A DNA stretch of 59,606 nt from an uncultured Chlorobiaceae bacterium. GTDB taxonomy: Bacteria; Bacteroidota; Chlorobiia; Chlorobiales; Chlorobiaceae. Below are positions 26,142 through 34,881 of this stretch, piece by piece. The position numbers and the translations under genes are program-made. The DNA is taken from contig CAIRXW010000057.1 of assembly GCA_903882665.1 (NCBI GenBank), positions 1 through 59,606 of the forward strand, read 5' to 3'. The notes below the pieces were generated by a model. The model did no database searches, had not been told where the DNA came from, and saw only the letters and a program-made list of their open reading frames with translations. Positions within the stretch are counted from its first letter, which is position 1. The number at the start of each line of letters is the position of its first letter.

Positions 26142-27683
26142 TCAGGTGATGTGAAGACCGATCTCTTTCTGGAACGCATCGGCCGAATCTCTTTTGAGCT
26201 CTACCTCCTCCTGACTGAATTCATGGCGGATTGAGCCCTTGTAGAGGCAGCCGATACGTGTTGAAAGCGCAATGATCTCTTCAAGTTCAGAGGAGACAAG
26301 AAGGATGGCTATGCCGCTCGTGCGTGCCTCGATAATCTTTTGATGGATGGTCTCGATTGAGCCGATATCAACGCCTCGGGTAGGCTGGGCAAGGAGAAGC
26401 AGGGAGATGGCGGGGCGACTGAGTTCACGGGCAAGCACCACCTTCTGCTGGTTGCCTCCCGAGAGCGCTTTGAGCGGCTGGCGATCCGGGGAGCTGCAAC
26501 TGACCGCATAGTCGCCGATCATTTTTTCGGCGTAGCGGTTGACGGCCCCGGTATTAAAGCCGGTTCCCTGGTGAAAAGAGCGCTCCCGGTGCCGTCCGAA
26601 CAGAAGGTTCTCAGAAACCGTGTAGTTCGAAATGACGGCATGGCGCAGACGGTCTTCAGGGATATGGGAAACACCCATGCGGGCTATTTCGGCGGGTGAG
26701 CGGCCGATGAGTGAGCGCCCCCTGAGCAACGCTTCGCCACAGATGATTGCTCCCTCGGGCGCAAGACCCCAGAGCATCTGCAGCAGTTCACTTTGCCCGT
26801 TCCCTTCAACTCCGGCAATGCCGTAGATCTCTCCTGCCCTGATTGTGAGAGAGAGGTCGTGAACCCGTTCAAGGCCTTTTTTTGTGCGAAAACCGAGCTG
26901 GTTGATGCTGAGAATGGTTTCGCCGGGGGAGGCTGGCGGGTTGGTGACCCTCAAAAGGAGACTGCGCCCTACCATCATCTCTGCAAGCTCTCCTTTTGTT
27001 GCCGAGGCGGCCGGTATGGTCCCGACAATTTCGCCCCTTCGCATCACGCTCACCATGTCGGCCACGGCAAGCACCTCATCAAGCTTGTGGGTAATAAGAA
27101 TAATGGTCTTTCCCTTGTCGCGAAGCGAGCGGAGCGTTGCAAAAAATCGCTCCGTTTCCAGAGGGGTAAGCACTGCGGTCGGCTCATCAAAAATCATGAT
27201 AGCCGCACGACGGAAGAGGAGCTTGAGGATTTCAACCCGCTGCTGCTCTCCGATGCTCAGGCTGCCAACCAGAGCGTCAGGGTCAAGAGCAAGGCCGTAG
27301 GCTTCGGCATCGTTGAGGATAAGAGCCTTGCTTTTTTTCAGGGGAATGCGCTGAAAGAGCCCACACTGCTCATTGCCGAGGATGATGTTTTCGGTTACCG
27401 ACAATTCTGGTATGAGCATGAAATGCTGATGAACCATGCCGATACCCGAATGAATGGCTTCGCGCGGAGATGAGAAGCAGACGGCCTTGCCATCGATGAA
27501 CATCTCGCCCGAGGTTGGGCGGTGCATGCCGTAGATGATTTTTGTCAGGGTGCTTTTGCCGGCGCCATTCTCCCCGACAAGCGCATGAATGGTGCCCTTC
27601 TCCACCGAAAGCGAGATATTGCTGTTCGCAAAAAAGCTTCCGAACTTTTTTGACAGAGCGCTCAAACGGACGGCAATAGCCAT
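26142..27683 (-). CDS. ABC transporter ATP-binding protein, double-domain nucleoside/sugar type
   Basis: 513 residues with two fused ABC domains, as in RbsA/YufO. The first has Walker A GENGAGKST, signature LSIGEQQRVEIL and Walker B IMIFDEPTAVL. The second has a degenerate Walker A (GVEGNGQSE) and signature LSGGNQQKVVLAREL, the usual asymmetry of this class. It powers the permease encoded directly downstream. It is 21 bases after bchC on the same strand, so a bchC-ABC transcript is likely. Confidence 0.9.
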   Translation of the reverse strand: MAIAVRLSALSKKFGSFFANSNISLSVEKGTIHALVGENGAGKSTLTKIIYGMHRPTSGEMFIDGKAVCFSSPREAIHSGIGMVHQHFMLIPELSVTENIILGNEQCGLFQRIPLKKSKALILNDAEAYGLALDPDALVGSLSIGEQQRVEILKLLFRRAAIMIFDEPTAVLTPLETERFFATLRSLRDKGKTIILITHKLDEVLAVADMVSVMRRGEIVGTIPAASATKGELAEMMVGRSLLLRVTNPPASPGETILSINQLGFRTKKGLERVHDLSLTIRAGEIYGIAGVEGNGQSELLQMLWGLAPEGAIICGEALLRGRSLIGRSPAEIARMGVSHIPEDRLRHAVISNYTVSENLLFGRHRERSFHQGTGFNTGAVNRYAEKMIGDYAVSCSSPDRQPLKALSGGNQQKVVLARELSRPAISLLLLAQPTRGVDIGSIETIHQKIIEARTSGIAILLVSSELEEIIALSTRIGCLYKGSIRHEFSQEEVELKRDSADAFQKEIGLHIT

Positions 27684-27704
27684 GGTACAACGATTTTGAG
27701 GGAG

Positions 27705-28667
27705 TTAGAGCCAGCTCAACACGGTCTTGATGGAATCTTTGCTGTCAAGAGCCCTGCGGTATGCCAGTTCGTACTGCTCGACAGGAAAGACACTGGTAAA
27801 AAACTTTTCACTCTCAAGCCCTCCACTCTCAAGCAGGGCGGAAGCCGCATCAAGGTGGGAGAGGGCGGTAATGCCGGAACTTATGATTGCCGGCTCCTTG
27901 TGCTGTATCAGGCGGTAATCGTAGGCCATAACCTCATAATTACCCATCAGCAGAACCCTCGCTTGCGGCTTCATCAGGCGAACGGCTTTTTCAATGAGCA
28001 GGATTCTTCCGGTGGTTTCAATAACAAGATCATAGCTGTTGTTGAACTCCTGCGTAAAATCGTCGATGGCAAGGGCAATATGCTCGGCATGAGAAAGTTG
28101 CCCCCTGATACTGAAGGTTTCGACGGCATCAATGTGCTTGTAGCCGAGAGCGTGCAGATACTCCGCAACCATGAGGCCGACTGAACCAAGACCAAGCAAA
28201 AGAATTCTTGACGAGGCGTTGAGCTGCACTTTTTCAACAGCGCTGATCGCGTAGGCAAGCAGTCCGATGAGCAGATCACGTTGAACAGGAGGACGGCCAA
28301 GGGCAAAAAGGTTCTGGCGCGACGTCGGAATAATTTCGGCATGGCAGCCGGCGTAGGATTCGATTCCAGCCCACCGGTCACCCCTGAAGGCATAGACAAA
28401 ATCGCCGGAACGCAGGTCAGTTACCCCGGGGCCGGTTTCGAGAACCTGGCCGATAGCCTCACTGCCCGGCATGATGGGATATTTGAACACCCTCTTCGAC
28501 ACCGCCTTGTTGGTCAATAGCAGTCGGTCAAATCCCGGTGTTATGGTGCTTGCAATGGTTTTTACCAGGACATCGCCGGGTTCAGAGGCATGATATGCAG
28601 CATTTAGCAGTTTAAGCTTGTTTGCTTTCTGCAAAACAATAGCCCGCGCTTCTCCCTTCATGGTCAT
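27705..28667 (-). CDS. bchC: Bacteriochlorophyllide dehydrogenase, BchC type
   Basis: A medium-chain dehydrogenase/reductase of about 320 residues, read as BchC, which oxidises the 3-(1-hydroxyethyl) group of bacteriochlorophyllide to 3-acetyl for bacteriochlorophyll a. The catalytic N-terminal half has ITPGFDRLLLT and PIMPGSEAIGQVLE, and the Rossmann half has ILLLGLGSVGLMVAEYL. The structural-zinc cysteines of alcohol dehydrogenases are absent, as in BchC. The start is taken at 28667 (MTMKGEARA); 28661 is equally good and neither has a clear ribosome binding site. A generic alcohol dehydrogenase is the main alternative. Confidence 0.75.
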   Translation of the reverse strand: MTMKGEARAIVLQKANKLKLLNAAYHASEPGDVLVKTIASTITPGFDRLLLTNKAVSKRVFKYPIMPGSEAIGQVLETGPGVTDLRSGDFVYAFRGDRWAGIESYAGCHAEIIPTSRQNLFALGRPPVQRDLLIGLLAYAISAVEKVQLNASSRILLLGLGSVGLMVAEYLHALGYKHIDAVETFSIRGQLSHAEHIALAIDDFTQEFNNSYDLVIETTGRILLIEKAVRLMKPQARVLLMGNYEVMAYDYRLIQHKEPAIISSGITALSHLDAASALLESGGLESEKFFTSVFPVEQYELAYRRALDSKDSIKTVLSWL

Positions 28668-28845
28668 AAATCGGCAGTTACTTCGTGAACAGTTCCTTTC
28701 GGTCAGTGAAAGGGAGAAGATAACCAGGGAGGGGGAATATCTAAAACGGAAGCCCTTTGTTTTCTTAATCAATTCATCATGATTCATCCTGCGCGGACAG
28801 GGTTGCATTCGTATCAAATATCATCGCAGCAATTTTGATCTTTAT

Positions 28846-28930
28846 ACAAAATTGTAAGTATGAAATCGTGCGATAATTCTATTCTTCAATAAATCATTCA
28901 CACAATCTTACAATTACACAATTTGATTGT
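28846..28930. promoter_or_regulatory. Cluster of TTGTAA/TTACAA inverted repeats in a divergent intergenic region
   Basis: The 383-base gap between bchC and the nitroreductase gene is AT-rich. AATTGTAAG (28850-28858) and CTTACAATT (28907-28915) are perfect inverse copies 48 bases apart. A further palindrome ACAAT-TTG-ATTGT lies at 28918-28930, giving a second TTGTAA after it. Such spaced dyads look like binding sites of a dimeric regulator, possibly looping, between two divergent promoters. Nothing else was recognised in the gap. Confidence 0.45.
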
Positions 28931-29050
28931 AAAAATACAGATTGATAGAAAATGACAGTTTTGCATAACGAGGCAGGGGAGTTGCCTGGCGTTTGCTAAA
29001 TTCCCGTTGTTCCGTGACTCTATTCAAAAAAAATCTTTTCCGAAACAACG

Positions 29051-29884
29051 ATGCTTGATTTTGAAGTAAACAAAGAAAGTTGCACCCGTTGCGGTGAGTG
29101 TGCTGCTGATTGTCCTGCACGGATCATAGCCATGGCGGATGATGGATATCCCTTCATTGCCTCGGAGAGAGAGGGCAACTGCTATAGATGCCAGCACTGT
29201 CTGGCGATTTGCCCGACCGGGTCGATCTCTATTTTTGGGCTGGATCCGGCAGAGAGCATTTCTCTCACTGGTGGATATCCCGATCCCGATAAATTGGAGG
29301 CGCTGATCAAAGGGCGACGATCGGTGCGGCGCTACAGGAGTGAAAATCTTGATCCAAAGCTTTTTCAGCATCTCCTTGATGTTGCCTGGCATGCTCCAAC
29401 CGGTGCGAACTCACGCCAGGTTCGTTTTACGGTGCTCGATAGCAGGGAGAAGATGGCACAATTTCGTGATGAAGTGATGGCCGGGTTGGGAAAAATGGTA
29501 AAAGAATGCACCCTGCCTGCCGGGATGGAGTACTATACCAATTTTGTCAAGATATGGGAGAAGCATCATGTTGATCTGCTCTTCCGTGATGCACCTCATT
29601 TGCTGGTCGCTTCGGCGCCAAAGCGTGTGGCATCTCCGGTTCAGGACTGTTTAATCGCCCTCTCCTACTTTGAGCTTTTCGCCCAGGCCAATGGGGTTGG
29701 CACGGTCTGGAATGGTCTGGTCTACAAGGTCATCAGCGATCTGTTGCCCTTGACTCGCCAGCGCCTCGGCATCCCGGATGACCATGTTATTGGTTATACA
29801 ATGGTGTTCGGTAAGCCGGATGTTCATTTCGTCCGTACGGTGCAGCACACTCCGGCGCTGATACATCGGGCATTGGAGGAGTGA
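29051..29884 (+). CDS. Ferredoxin-nitroreductase fusion protein
   Basis: 277 residues. The N-terminal 60 carry two 4Fe-4S cluster motifs (CTRCGECAADCPA and CYRCQHCLAICPTG). The rest is a flavin-dependent nitroreductase-fold domain starting near RRSVRRYRSENLD, with HAPTGANSRQVRF as the FMN-binding segment. The layout suggests direct electron transfer from ferredoxin-type clusters to flavin, common in anaerobes. The substrate is unknown. The start codon at 29051 follows weak ribosome-binding sequence. Confidence 0.88.
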   Translation: MLDFEVNKESCTRCGECAADCPARIIAMADDGYPFIASEREGNCYRCQHCLAICPTGSISIFGLDPAESISLTGGYPDPDKLEALIKGRRSVRRYRSENLDPKLFQHLLDVAWHAPTGANSRQVRFTVLDSREKMAQFRDEVMAGLGKMVKECTLPAGMEYYTNFVKIWEKHHVDLLFRDAPHLLVASAPKRVASPVQDCLIALSYFELFAQANGVGTVWNGLVYKVISDLLPLTRQRLGIPDDHVIGYTMVFGKPDVHFVRTVQHTPALIHRALEE

Positions 29885-29953
29885 CTTTCAGGGAGAGGCA
29901 CGGTTTTTCGGTATATTTGTGCCTGCATCAACACTTTGAATCAAAAAATACAG

Positions 29954-30547
29954 ATGGAAAACCTTTTTTCAAATCCCGGGCATCTTTACTCAAGGGAGGA
30001 AGTCCTTTCAAATCCATGCCCGGTTCCCAAGGTACATGGACTCTATGCGTGGTTCTTCAAAGAGGTGCCGAATGGTGTGCCTGTTGAAGGGTGCCTTATC
30101 CATGAAGGTTTGAAATTACTTTATGCGGGAAGTTCGCCAGACAAAAAAGGGAAAACAGATTCCACGCAAACGCTCCAGCAAAGGGTTCGTTACCATTTTC
30201 AGGGGAATGCCGACAAATCAACCCTTCGTCGCTCGCTGGGCATTCTGCTTGTTTCGGAGAGTCACTTTCCCCTGAGAAGGGTCGGGAGTGGCAAAAAAAT
30301 GACCTTAACCAGCCAGGGTGAGCAATGGCTTGACTCCTGGATGGAGAAAAACGCCTTTGTCACCTGGGTGGAACATGATGATCCCTGGACGCTTGAAAAT
30401 GAACTTTTCCAGAGTGTTGCACTGCCGTTGAACATTCAGGGCAATAAACATCATCCCTTTGCGGCATTGCTGTTAAAAAAACGTGAAGAGGCAATAGCGA
30501 TTGCAAAAGAGGCGCCCGTTGTTCACGATAGTATCGAAAAGCGGTAA
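29954..30547 (+). CDS. GIY-YIG-like nuclease-fold protein
   Basis: About 197 residues from the ATG at 29954. GLYAWFF near residue 29 and LLYAGSS about 30 residues later correspond to the GIY and YIG strands. Downstream TLQQRVRYHF supplies the conserved Arg and His, and STLRRSLGILL is a family-specific block. Nuclease activity is inferred from the fold. A TTG at 29936 could extend it by six residues. Its neighbours (nitroreductase, ArsA) give no clear job. Confidence 0.7.
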   Translation: MENLFSNPGHLYSREEVLSNPCPVPKVHGLYAWFFKEVPNGVPVEGCLIHEGLKLLYAGSSPDKKGKTDSTQTLQQRVRYHFQGNADKSTLRRSLGILLVSESHFPLRRVGSGKKMTLTSQGEQWLDSWMEKNAFVTWVEHDDPWTLENELFQSVALPLNIQGNKHHPFAALLLKKREEAIAIAKEAPVVHDSIEKR

Positions 30548-30638
30548 AAAAAAAATTATTATCATGTTCTGCTTTTTCAGGCGGTCAGTACGGTTTTAAA
30601 CTTTTCTTGTTTTTACTAATAACGCCAAAATGTAGTTT

Positions 30639-31862
30639 ATGCGTATCTTGACTTTCACAGGCAAAGGTGGGGTGGGTAAGACCAGTGTTTCTGCGGCGAC
30701 GGCTGTCCGTTTATCGCAACTGGGCTATCGAACCCTGATACTCTCAACCGATCCTGCACATAGCCTGTCGGATTCGTTTAATCTTCCTCTTGGCTCCGAA
30801 CCGACCAAAATCAGGGAAAATCTTTATGCTGTTGAGGTCAATCCTTATGTTGATTTGAAGAAGAACTGGCATGCCGTCCAGAAATTCTATAACGGGATAT
30901 TTCAGGCACAGGGTGTTTCGGGAGTTATGGCCGATGAAATGAGCATCCTGCCTGGCATGGAAGAGCTTTTTTCACTCCTGAGGATAAAACGCTATAAAAG
31001 CTCCGGACGTTATGATGTCCTCGTTCTTGATACGGCCCCGACTGGCGAGACGTTGCGGCTTCTCTCCCTTCCCGACACCCTTTCGTGGGGGGTGAAGGCG
31101 ATCAAAAATGTCACAAAATATGTTGTCAGGCCGCTCAGCAAGCCGCTTTCTAAAATGTCGGATAAAATTGCGCAGTATATTCCGCCTGAAGATGCTCTTG
31201 ATTCGGTTGACATGGTTTTTGATGAGCTTGAAGGTATCCGCGAGATACTTACGGATAATAATAAATCGACGGTTCGTCTGGTTATGAACGCGGAGAAGAT
31301 GTCGATCAAGGAGACCATGCGTGCTTTGACCTATTTGAACCTTTATGGCTTCAAGGTGGATATGATCCTGGTCAACAGGCTGCTTGATACAAAAGAGGAC
31401 AGTGGCTATCTGGAGAACTGGAAGACGATTCAGCAGAAGTACCTCGGAGAGATCGAAGAGGGCTTTTCGCCCCTTCCGGTTAAAAAGCTCAAAATGTATG
31501 AAAAAGAGATTGTCGGTCTCAAGTCACTTGAGATCTTTGCCAAAGATATTTACGGTGATAGCGATCCATCCAGGATGATGTACGATGAGTCGCCGATAAA
31601 GTTTGTTCGCAATGGCGATGTTTATGAGGTGCAGTTAAAGCTCATGTTTGCCAATCCTGTTGATATTGATGTCTGGGTAACCGGGGATGAACTCTTTGTG
31701 CATATCGGCAACCAGCGCAAGATCATCACCCTTCCGATCAGCCTGACCGGGCTTGAACCGGGAGAAGCCGTCTTCAAGAATAAATGGCTGCACATTCCTT
31801 TTGATCGGAATCATCATAAACAGGATCGGATGACACAGCAGAACAACAACGTGCACAATTAA
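30639..31862 (+). CDS. ArsA/GET3-family ATPase with C-terminal HSP20-like domain
   Basis: 407 residues. The deviant Walker A GKGGVGKTS is followed by STDPAHSLSDSF and the switch LDTAPTGETLRLL, all typical of ArsA/GET3. Only one ATPase domain is present. The last 90 or so residues (from VRNGDVYEVQLKL) are a beta-rich ArsA_HSP20-type domain. Green sulfur bacteria carry several such proteins, and a link to chlorosomes or membrane-protein targeting rather than arsenite export is suggested by the absence of arsB/arsC and by the adjacent bchU. Confidence 0.88.
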   Translation: MRILTFTGKGGVGKTSVSAATAVRLSQLGYRTLILSTDPAHSLSDSFNLPLGSEPTKIRENLYAVEVNPYVDLKKNWHAVQKFYNGIFQAQGVSGVMADEMSILPGMEELFSLLRIKRYKSSGRYDVLVLDTAPTGETLRLLSLPDTLSWGVKAIKNVTKYVVRPLSKPLSKMSDKIAQYIPPEDALDSVDMVFDELEGIREILTDNNKSTVRLVMNAEKMSIKETMRALTYLNLYGFKVDMILVNRLLDTKEDSGYLENWKTIQQKYLGEIEEGFSPLPVKKLKMYEKEIVGLKSLEIFAKDIYGDSDPSRMMYDESPIKFVRNGDVYEVQLKLMFANPVDIDVWVTGDELFVHIGNQRKIITLPISLTGLEPGEAVFKNKWLHIPFDRNHHKQDRMTQQNNNVHN

Positions 31863-31990
31863 TCAATTCTTTAGTACCTTGCTGCCCAACACAAGGAGTG
31901 TGATTACCCTGGGGGCTTTGCCTTTCAGAGCATCCTTGATGCCTGATCGACAGATTTTTTCCCTTAATTTTTTTAGTCGTTTTTTTTGTT

Positions 31991-33007
31991 ATGGACAACA
32001 ATGAGTTATTACAACAAAGCTACAGAGCCAATGAACTTATTTTTAAAGGTCTTGTTGAGTGCGGCTGTTTCAAGGCGGCTCTTGAATTAGATCTTTTTAC
32101 CCACCTTGCTGATGAGGCAAAAGATACCGTATCACTTGCAGAGAGTGTCGGTGCGATTCCGTCCCGCCTCACCATGCTGCTTGAGGCACTGCGGCAAATG
32201 GGGATAATATCGCTGGAGGATGGCAAATGGAGCCTCACCTCTTTTGCGCAAAAAATGTTTCTTCCAAGCCATGCGCATCCTAATCTTTATATGATCCCTT
32301 TGGCAAAAGCCATGGCAACGCTTTCGGATAATTTTTACCTGAAAATAACCGATGCTGTCAGGGGGAAGATGAATTTCAAGACCGATGTAGCCTATCCTCC
32401 GGTAACACGTGAAGACAACCTCTATTTTGAGGAAATGCACCGCAGCAATGCCCATTTTGTCATCACCTTGCTGCTTGAAGAGGCCGATCTTTCAACGGTT
32501 AAAACGCTTGTGGATGTTGGCGGGGGCATCGGTGATATTTCAGCAGCCCTTTTGCAAAAATTTCCCCAGCTTGATTCCACCATTTTGAACCTGCCCGGTG
32601 CCGTTGAACTGGTAAATGAAAACGCTGCTGAAAAAGGTGTGGCTGACCGTCTTCGGGGTTCCGCCGTGGATATCTACCGGGATGCCTACCCTGTTGCCGA
32701 TGCCATCATGTTCTGCAGAATATTGTATTCGGCTAACGAGCAGGTGACCCTCATGATGTGCAAAAAAGCATGGGAAGCGCTTCCGGCGGGTGGGAGGCTG
32801 ATCATTCTTGACATGATTATTGATGATCCGGAAAACCCGAACTTTGATTATTTGAGCCACTATATCCTTGGTGCAGGGATGCCGTTTTCATTCCTTGGAT
32901 TCAAGACGCAGGGTACCTACAAGGATATTCTTGAGTCGATTGGTTTCAGTGATGTCCGCATCGTAAGAAAATATGGCCACCTGTTTTGTGAAGCGCTTAA
33001 AGCCTGA
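31991..33007 (+). CDS. bchU: Bacteriochlorophyllide C-20 methyltransferase
   Basis: A 338-residue SAM-dependent O-methyltransferase-like enzyme that methylates C-20 of the chlorin ring, which distinguishes bacteriochlorophylls c and e from d. The N-terminal winged-helix dimerisation domain reaches about residue 90. The SAM-binding motif is LVDVGGGIGDISAALL near residue 174, followed by STILNLPGA. The block YPPVTREDNLYFEE and the closing VRKYGHLF match Chlorobaculum BchU as I remember it. The frame is intact, so the host should make a C-20-methylated chlorosome pigment. Confidence 0.93.
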   Translation: MDNNELLQQSYRANELIFKGLVECGCFKAALELDLFTHLADEAKDTVSLAESVGAIPSRLTMLLEALRQMGIISLEDGKWSLTSFAQKMFLPSHAHPNLYMIPLAKAMATLSDNFYLKITDAVRGKMNFKTDVAYPPVTREDNLYFEEMHRSNAHFVITLLLEEADLSTVKTLVDVGGGIGDISAALLQKFPQLDSTILNLPGAVELVNENAAEKGVADRLRGSAVDIYRDAYPVADAIMFCRILYSANEQVTLMMCKKAWEALPAGGRLIILDMIIDDPENPNFDYLSHYILGAGMPFSFLGFKTQGTYKDILESIGFSDVRIVRKYGHLFCEALKA

Positions 33008-33018
33008 TGTGTTACCAT

Positions 33019-33046
33019 CCCGGCAACTTTTTTTGAGGTTGTCGGG
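33019..33046. terminator. Hairpin between convergent bchU and holin-like gene
   Basis: CCCGGCAAC (33019-33027) pairs with GTTGTCGGG (33038-33046) with one G-T pair; the loop contains a run of seven Ts. It lies 12 bases after the bchU stop. It probably ends one or both transcripts. Confidence 0.45.
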
Positions 33047-33061
33047 GGTACTTTCAATGGT

Positions 33062-33400
33062 TCAGTAATTGAAAAGGGAGCTCAATACCCAGGAAATCAC
33101 ACTGATGACTACTGAACCGGCGACGGCCCATCCGAAGCTGTCGATGGAGAATCCGCTGACAAGTATAGCCGCAAACTGCAGAAGGAATGCGTTGATGACG
33201 AGCAGAAAAAGCCCCAGTGTCACAATGATGAACGGTATTGAAAAAAACACCAGTACCGGTCGTACAACAGCATTGACAAGGCCAAGTACCAGTGCAACAA
33301 GAATCGCCGCACCAAAGCTCTTCAGGTGGATGCCGTCAAGTATGTGTGCCGTAGCATAGACCGCAACGGCATTGATCAGCCACTGGATCAGAATGTGCAT
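33062..33400 (-). CDS. Phage holin family 4-type membrane protein (YvlD-like)
   Basis: About 112 residues from the ATG at 33400, which has a good AGAGAGGA ribosome binding site. Four hydrophobic segments fill the protein, with the family signature GLVNAVVRPVL between the second and third. This Phage_holin_4_2/YvlD family is chromosomal in most bacteria, and its role is unknown despite the name. Confidence 0.82.
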   Translation of the reverse strand: MHILIQWLINAVAVYATAHILDGIHLKSFGAAILVALVLGLVNAVVRPVLVFFSIPFIIVTLGLFLLVINAFLLQFAAILVSGFSIDSFGWAVAGSVVISVISWVLSSLFNY

Positions 33401-33501
33401 CGTTGTCCTCTCTTTGAATTTTATTTTTTGCTTAATTCTACAGTAAAATGTAACCAATTCATTCCTTTTTCCGCTATCAACTCTCCATTATCCCTTGTTT
33501 G

Positions 33502-34875
33502 CTATCCATTGACATCAAGCTCCTGAAGTGCCTCATAGAGTGTTTTGCATCCGAAGATGGTAATGGGAAGATTGAGCAGTGAGGGCTTCAGTTCGCGGGT
33601 ATTGGCTTCGGGCAGTACAATGCGCTTGAAGCCGAGATGGGCGGCCTCCCTGATGCGCCGTTCGCTGTCGCTGATGGCCCTGAGTTCCCCGGCAAGCCCT
33701 ATTTCACCGCAGCAGATGGTTGCGGGGTCAACCGGACGGTTCATGAGCCCTGAGGCGATGGCCGCAGCAATGGCGAGGTCTGCTGCGGGCTCTGCCAGTT
33801 TAAGCCCTCCGGCTATTTTTACAAAGACATCCTGCCCCCAGGTTTCGATATGGAGCCTGTTTTGCAGGACGGCAAGGATGATCGACATTCGTTTCAGGTC
33901 AAACCCCGTGCTGATGCGTTGCGGCATTGAGTAGTTGGTTTTGGAGACCAGTGCCTGCACCTCCACCAGAAGGGCCCTTGTGCCTTCGATGGCGGCAAGG
34001 ATTGAGTTTCCCGGCACATCGGTTCTTCGTCCCGATATAAAGAATTCTGACGGGTTACTGACCTCTTCAAGGCCGGTTTCATCCATGCGGAAGACGCCGA
34101 TTTCATTGGTGGAGCCAAAGCGGTTCTTGACTGAGCGGATAATGCGGTAGCGCTGGTAGCCTTCACCTTCGAATTGCAAGACCGTATCGACCATATGTTC
34201 AAGTGCTTTTGGCCCGGCAAGCGCCCCCTCTTTGGTGATATGGCCGATAATCATCAAAATGACGTTCTGCTGCTTGGCCGCCCGGATCAGCATGGCGGCG
34301 CATTCGCGGATCTGGGTGATGGTACCGGCAGAACTCTGGTATTCATCCGAATGAACGGTTTGAATGGAGTCGATAATGACCAGTGCGGGCTTTTCGCGTT
34401 CAATCATATCAAGGACGCGCTCAAGGCTCACTTCTGCGGCAAGCCAAAGGTTTTTTGCCTGAATGGAGAGCCGCTGCGCCCTTTCACGGATCTGGTTTGG
34501 CGACTCTTCGCCGGAAATATAGAGCACTTTTGCCGGGGCAAGACGTGCAGCGAGTTGCAGCATAAGGGTTGATTTGCCGATGCCCGGCTCTCCTCCGACC
34601 AGAACGACTGAACCCTGCATGAGTCCTCCTCCGAGTACCCGGTCGAGTTCGCCGATGCCGGTCATGACGCGCAGGAACTCTGAAGGGACGGCGTCATGCA
34701 GGTTCTGTATGACGGAGACTCCTCCCGCAGAGACCGCCCCTTTTTTTTTTGTTTCGGGCTCAATGCGGGTCTCCTGAAGTGTCCCCCAGCTCTGGCACTC
34801 AAAGCATTTTCCCTGATACTTCAGGGAGATGGCCCCGCAGTTTGAGCATACGTATCTGGTAGAGGATTTGGCCAT
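33502..34875 (-). CDS. radA: DNA repair protein RadA
   Basis: A 457-residue RecA-like helicase that promotes branch migration in recombination. It shows the N-terminal C4 zinc finger (CSNCG and CFEC), Walker A GGEPGIGKST, the RadA-specific KNRFGSTNEIG motif and a C-terminal Lon-protease-like domain. It is followed after 6 bases, in the order folD then radA, by a shared minus-strand arrangement, so the two form an operon. Confidence 0.96.
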   Translation of the reverse strand: MAKSSTRYVCSNCGAISLKYQGKCFECQSWGTLQETRIEPETKKKGAVSAGGVSVIQNLHDAVPSEFLRVMTGIGELDRVLGGGLMQGSVVLVGGEPGIGKSTLMLQLAARLAPAKVLYISGEESPNQIRERAQRLSIQAKNLWLAAEVSLERVLDMIEREKPALVIIDSIQTVHSDEYQSSAGTITQIRECAAMLIRAAKQQNVILMIIGHITKEGALAGPKALEHMVDTVLQFEGEGYQRYRIIRSVKNRFGSTNEIGVFRMDETGLEEVSNPSEFFISGRRTDVPGNSILAAIEGTRALLVEVQALVSKTNYSMPQRISTGFDLKRMSIILAVLQNRLHIETWGQDVFVKIAGGLKLAEPAADLAIAAAIASGLMNRPVDPATICCGEIGLAGELRAISDSERRIREAAHLGFKRIVLPEANTRELKPSLLNLPITIFGCKTLYEALQELDVNG

Positions 34876-34881
34876 CCTGCC

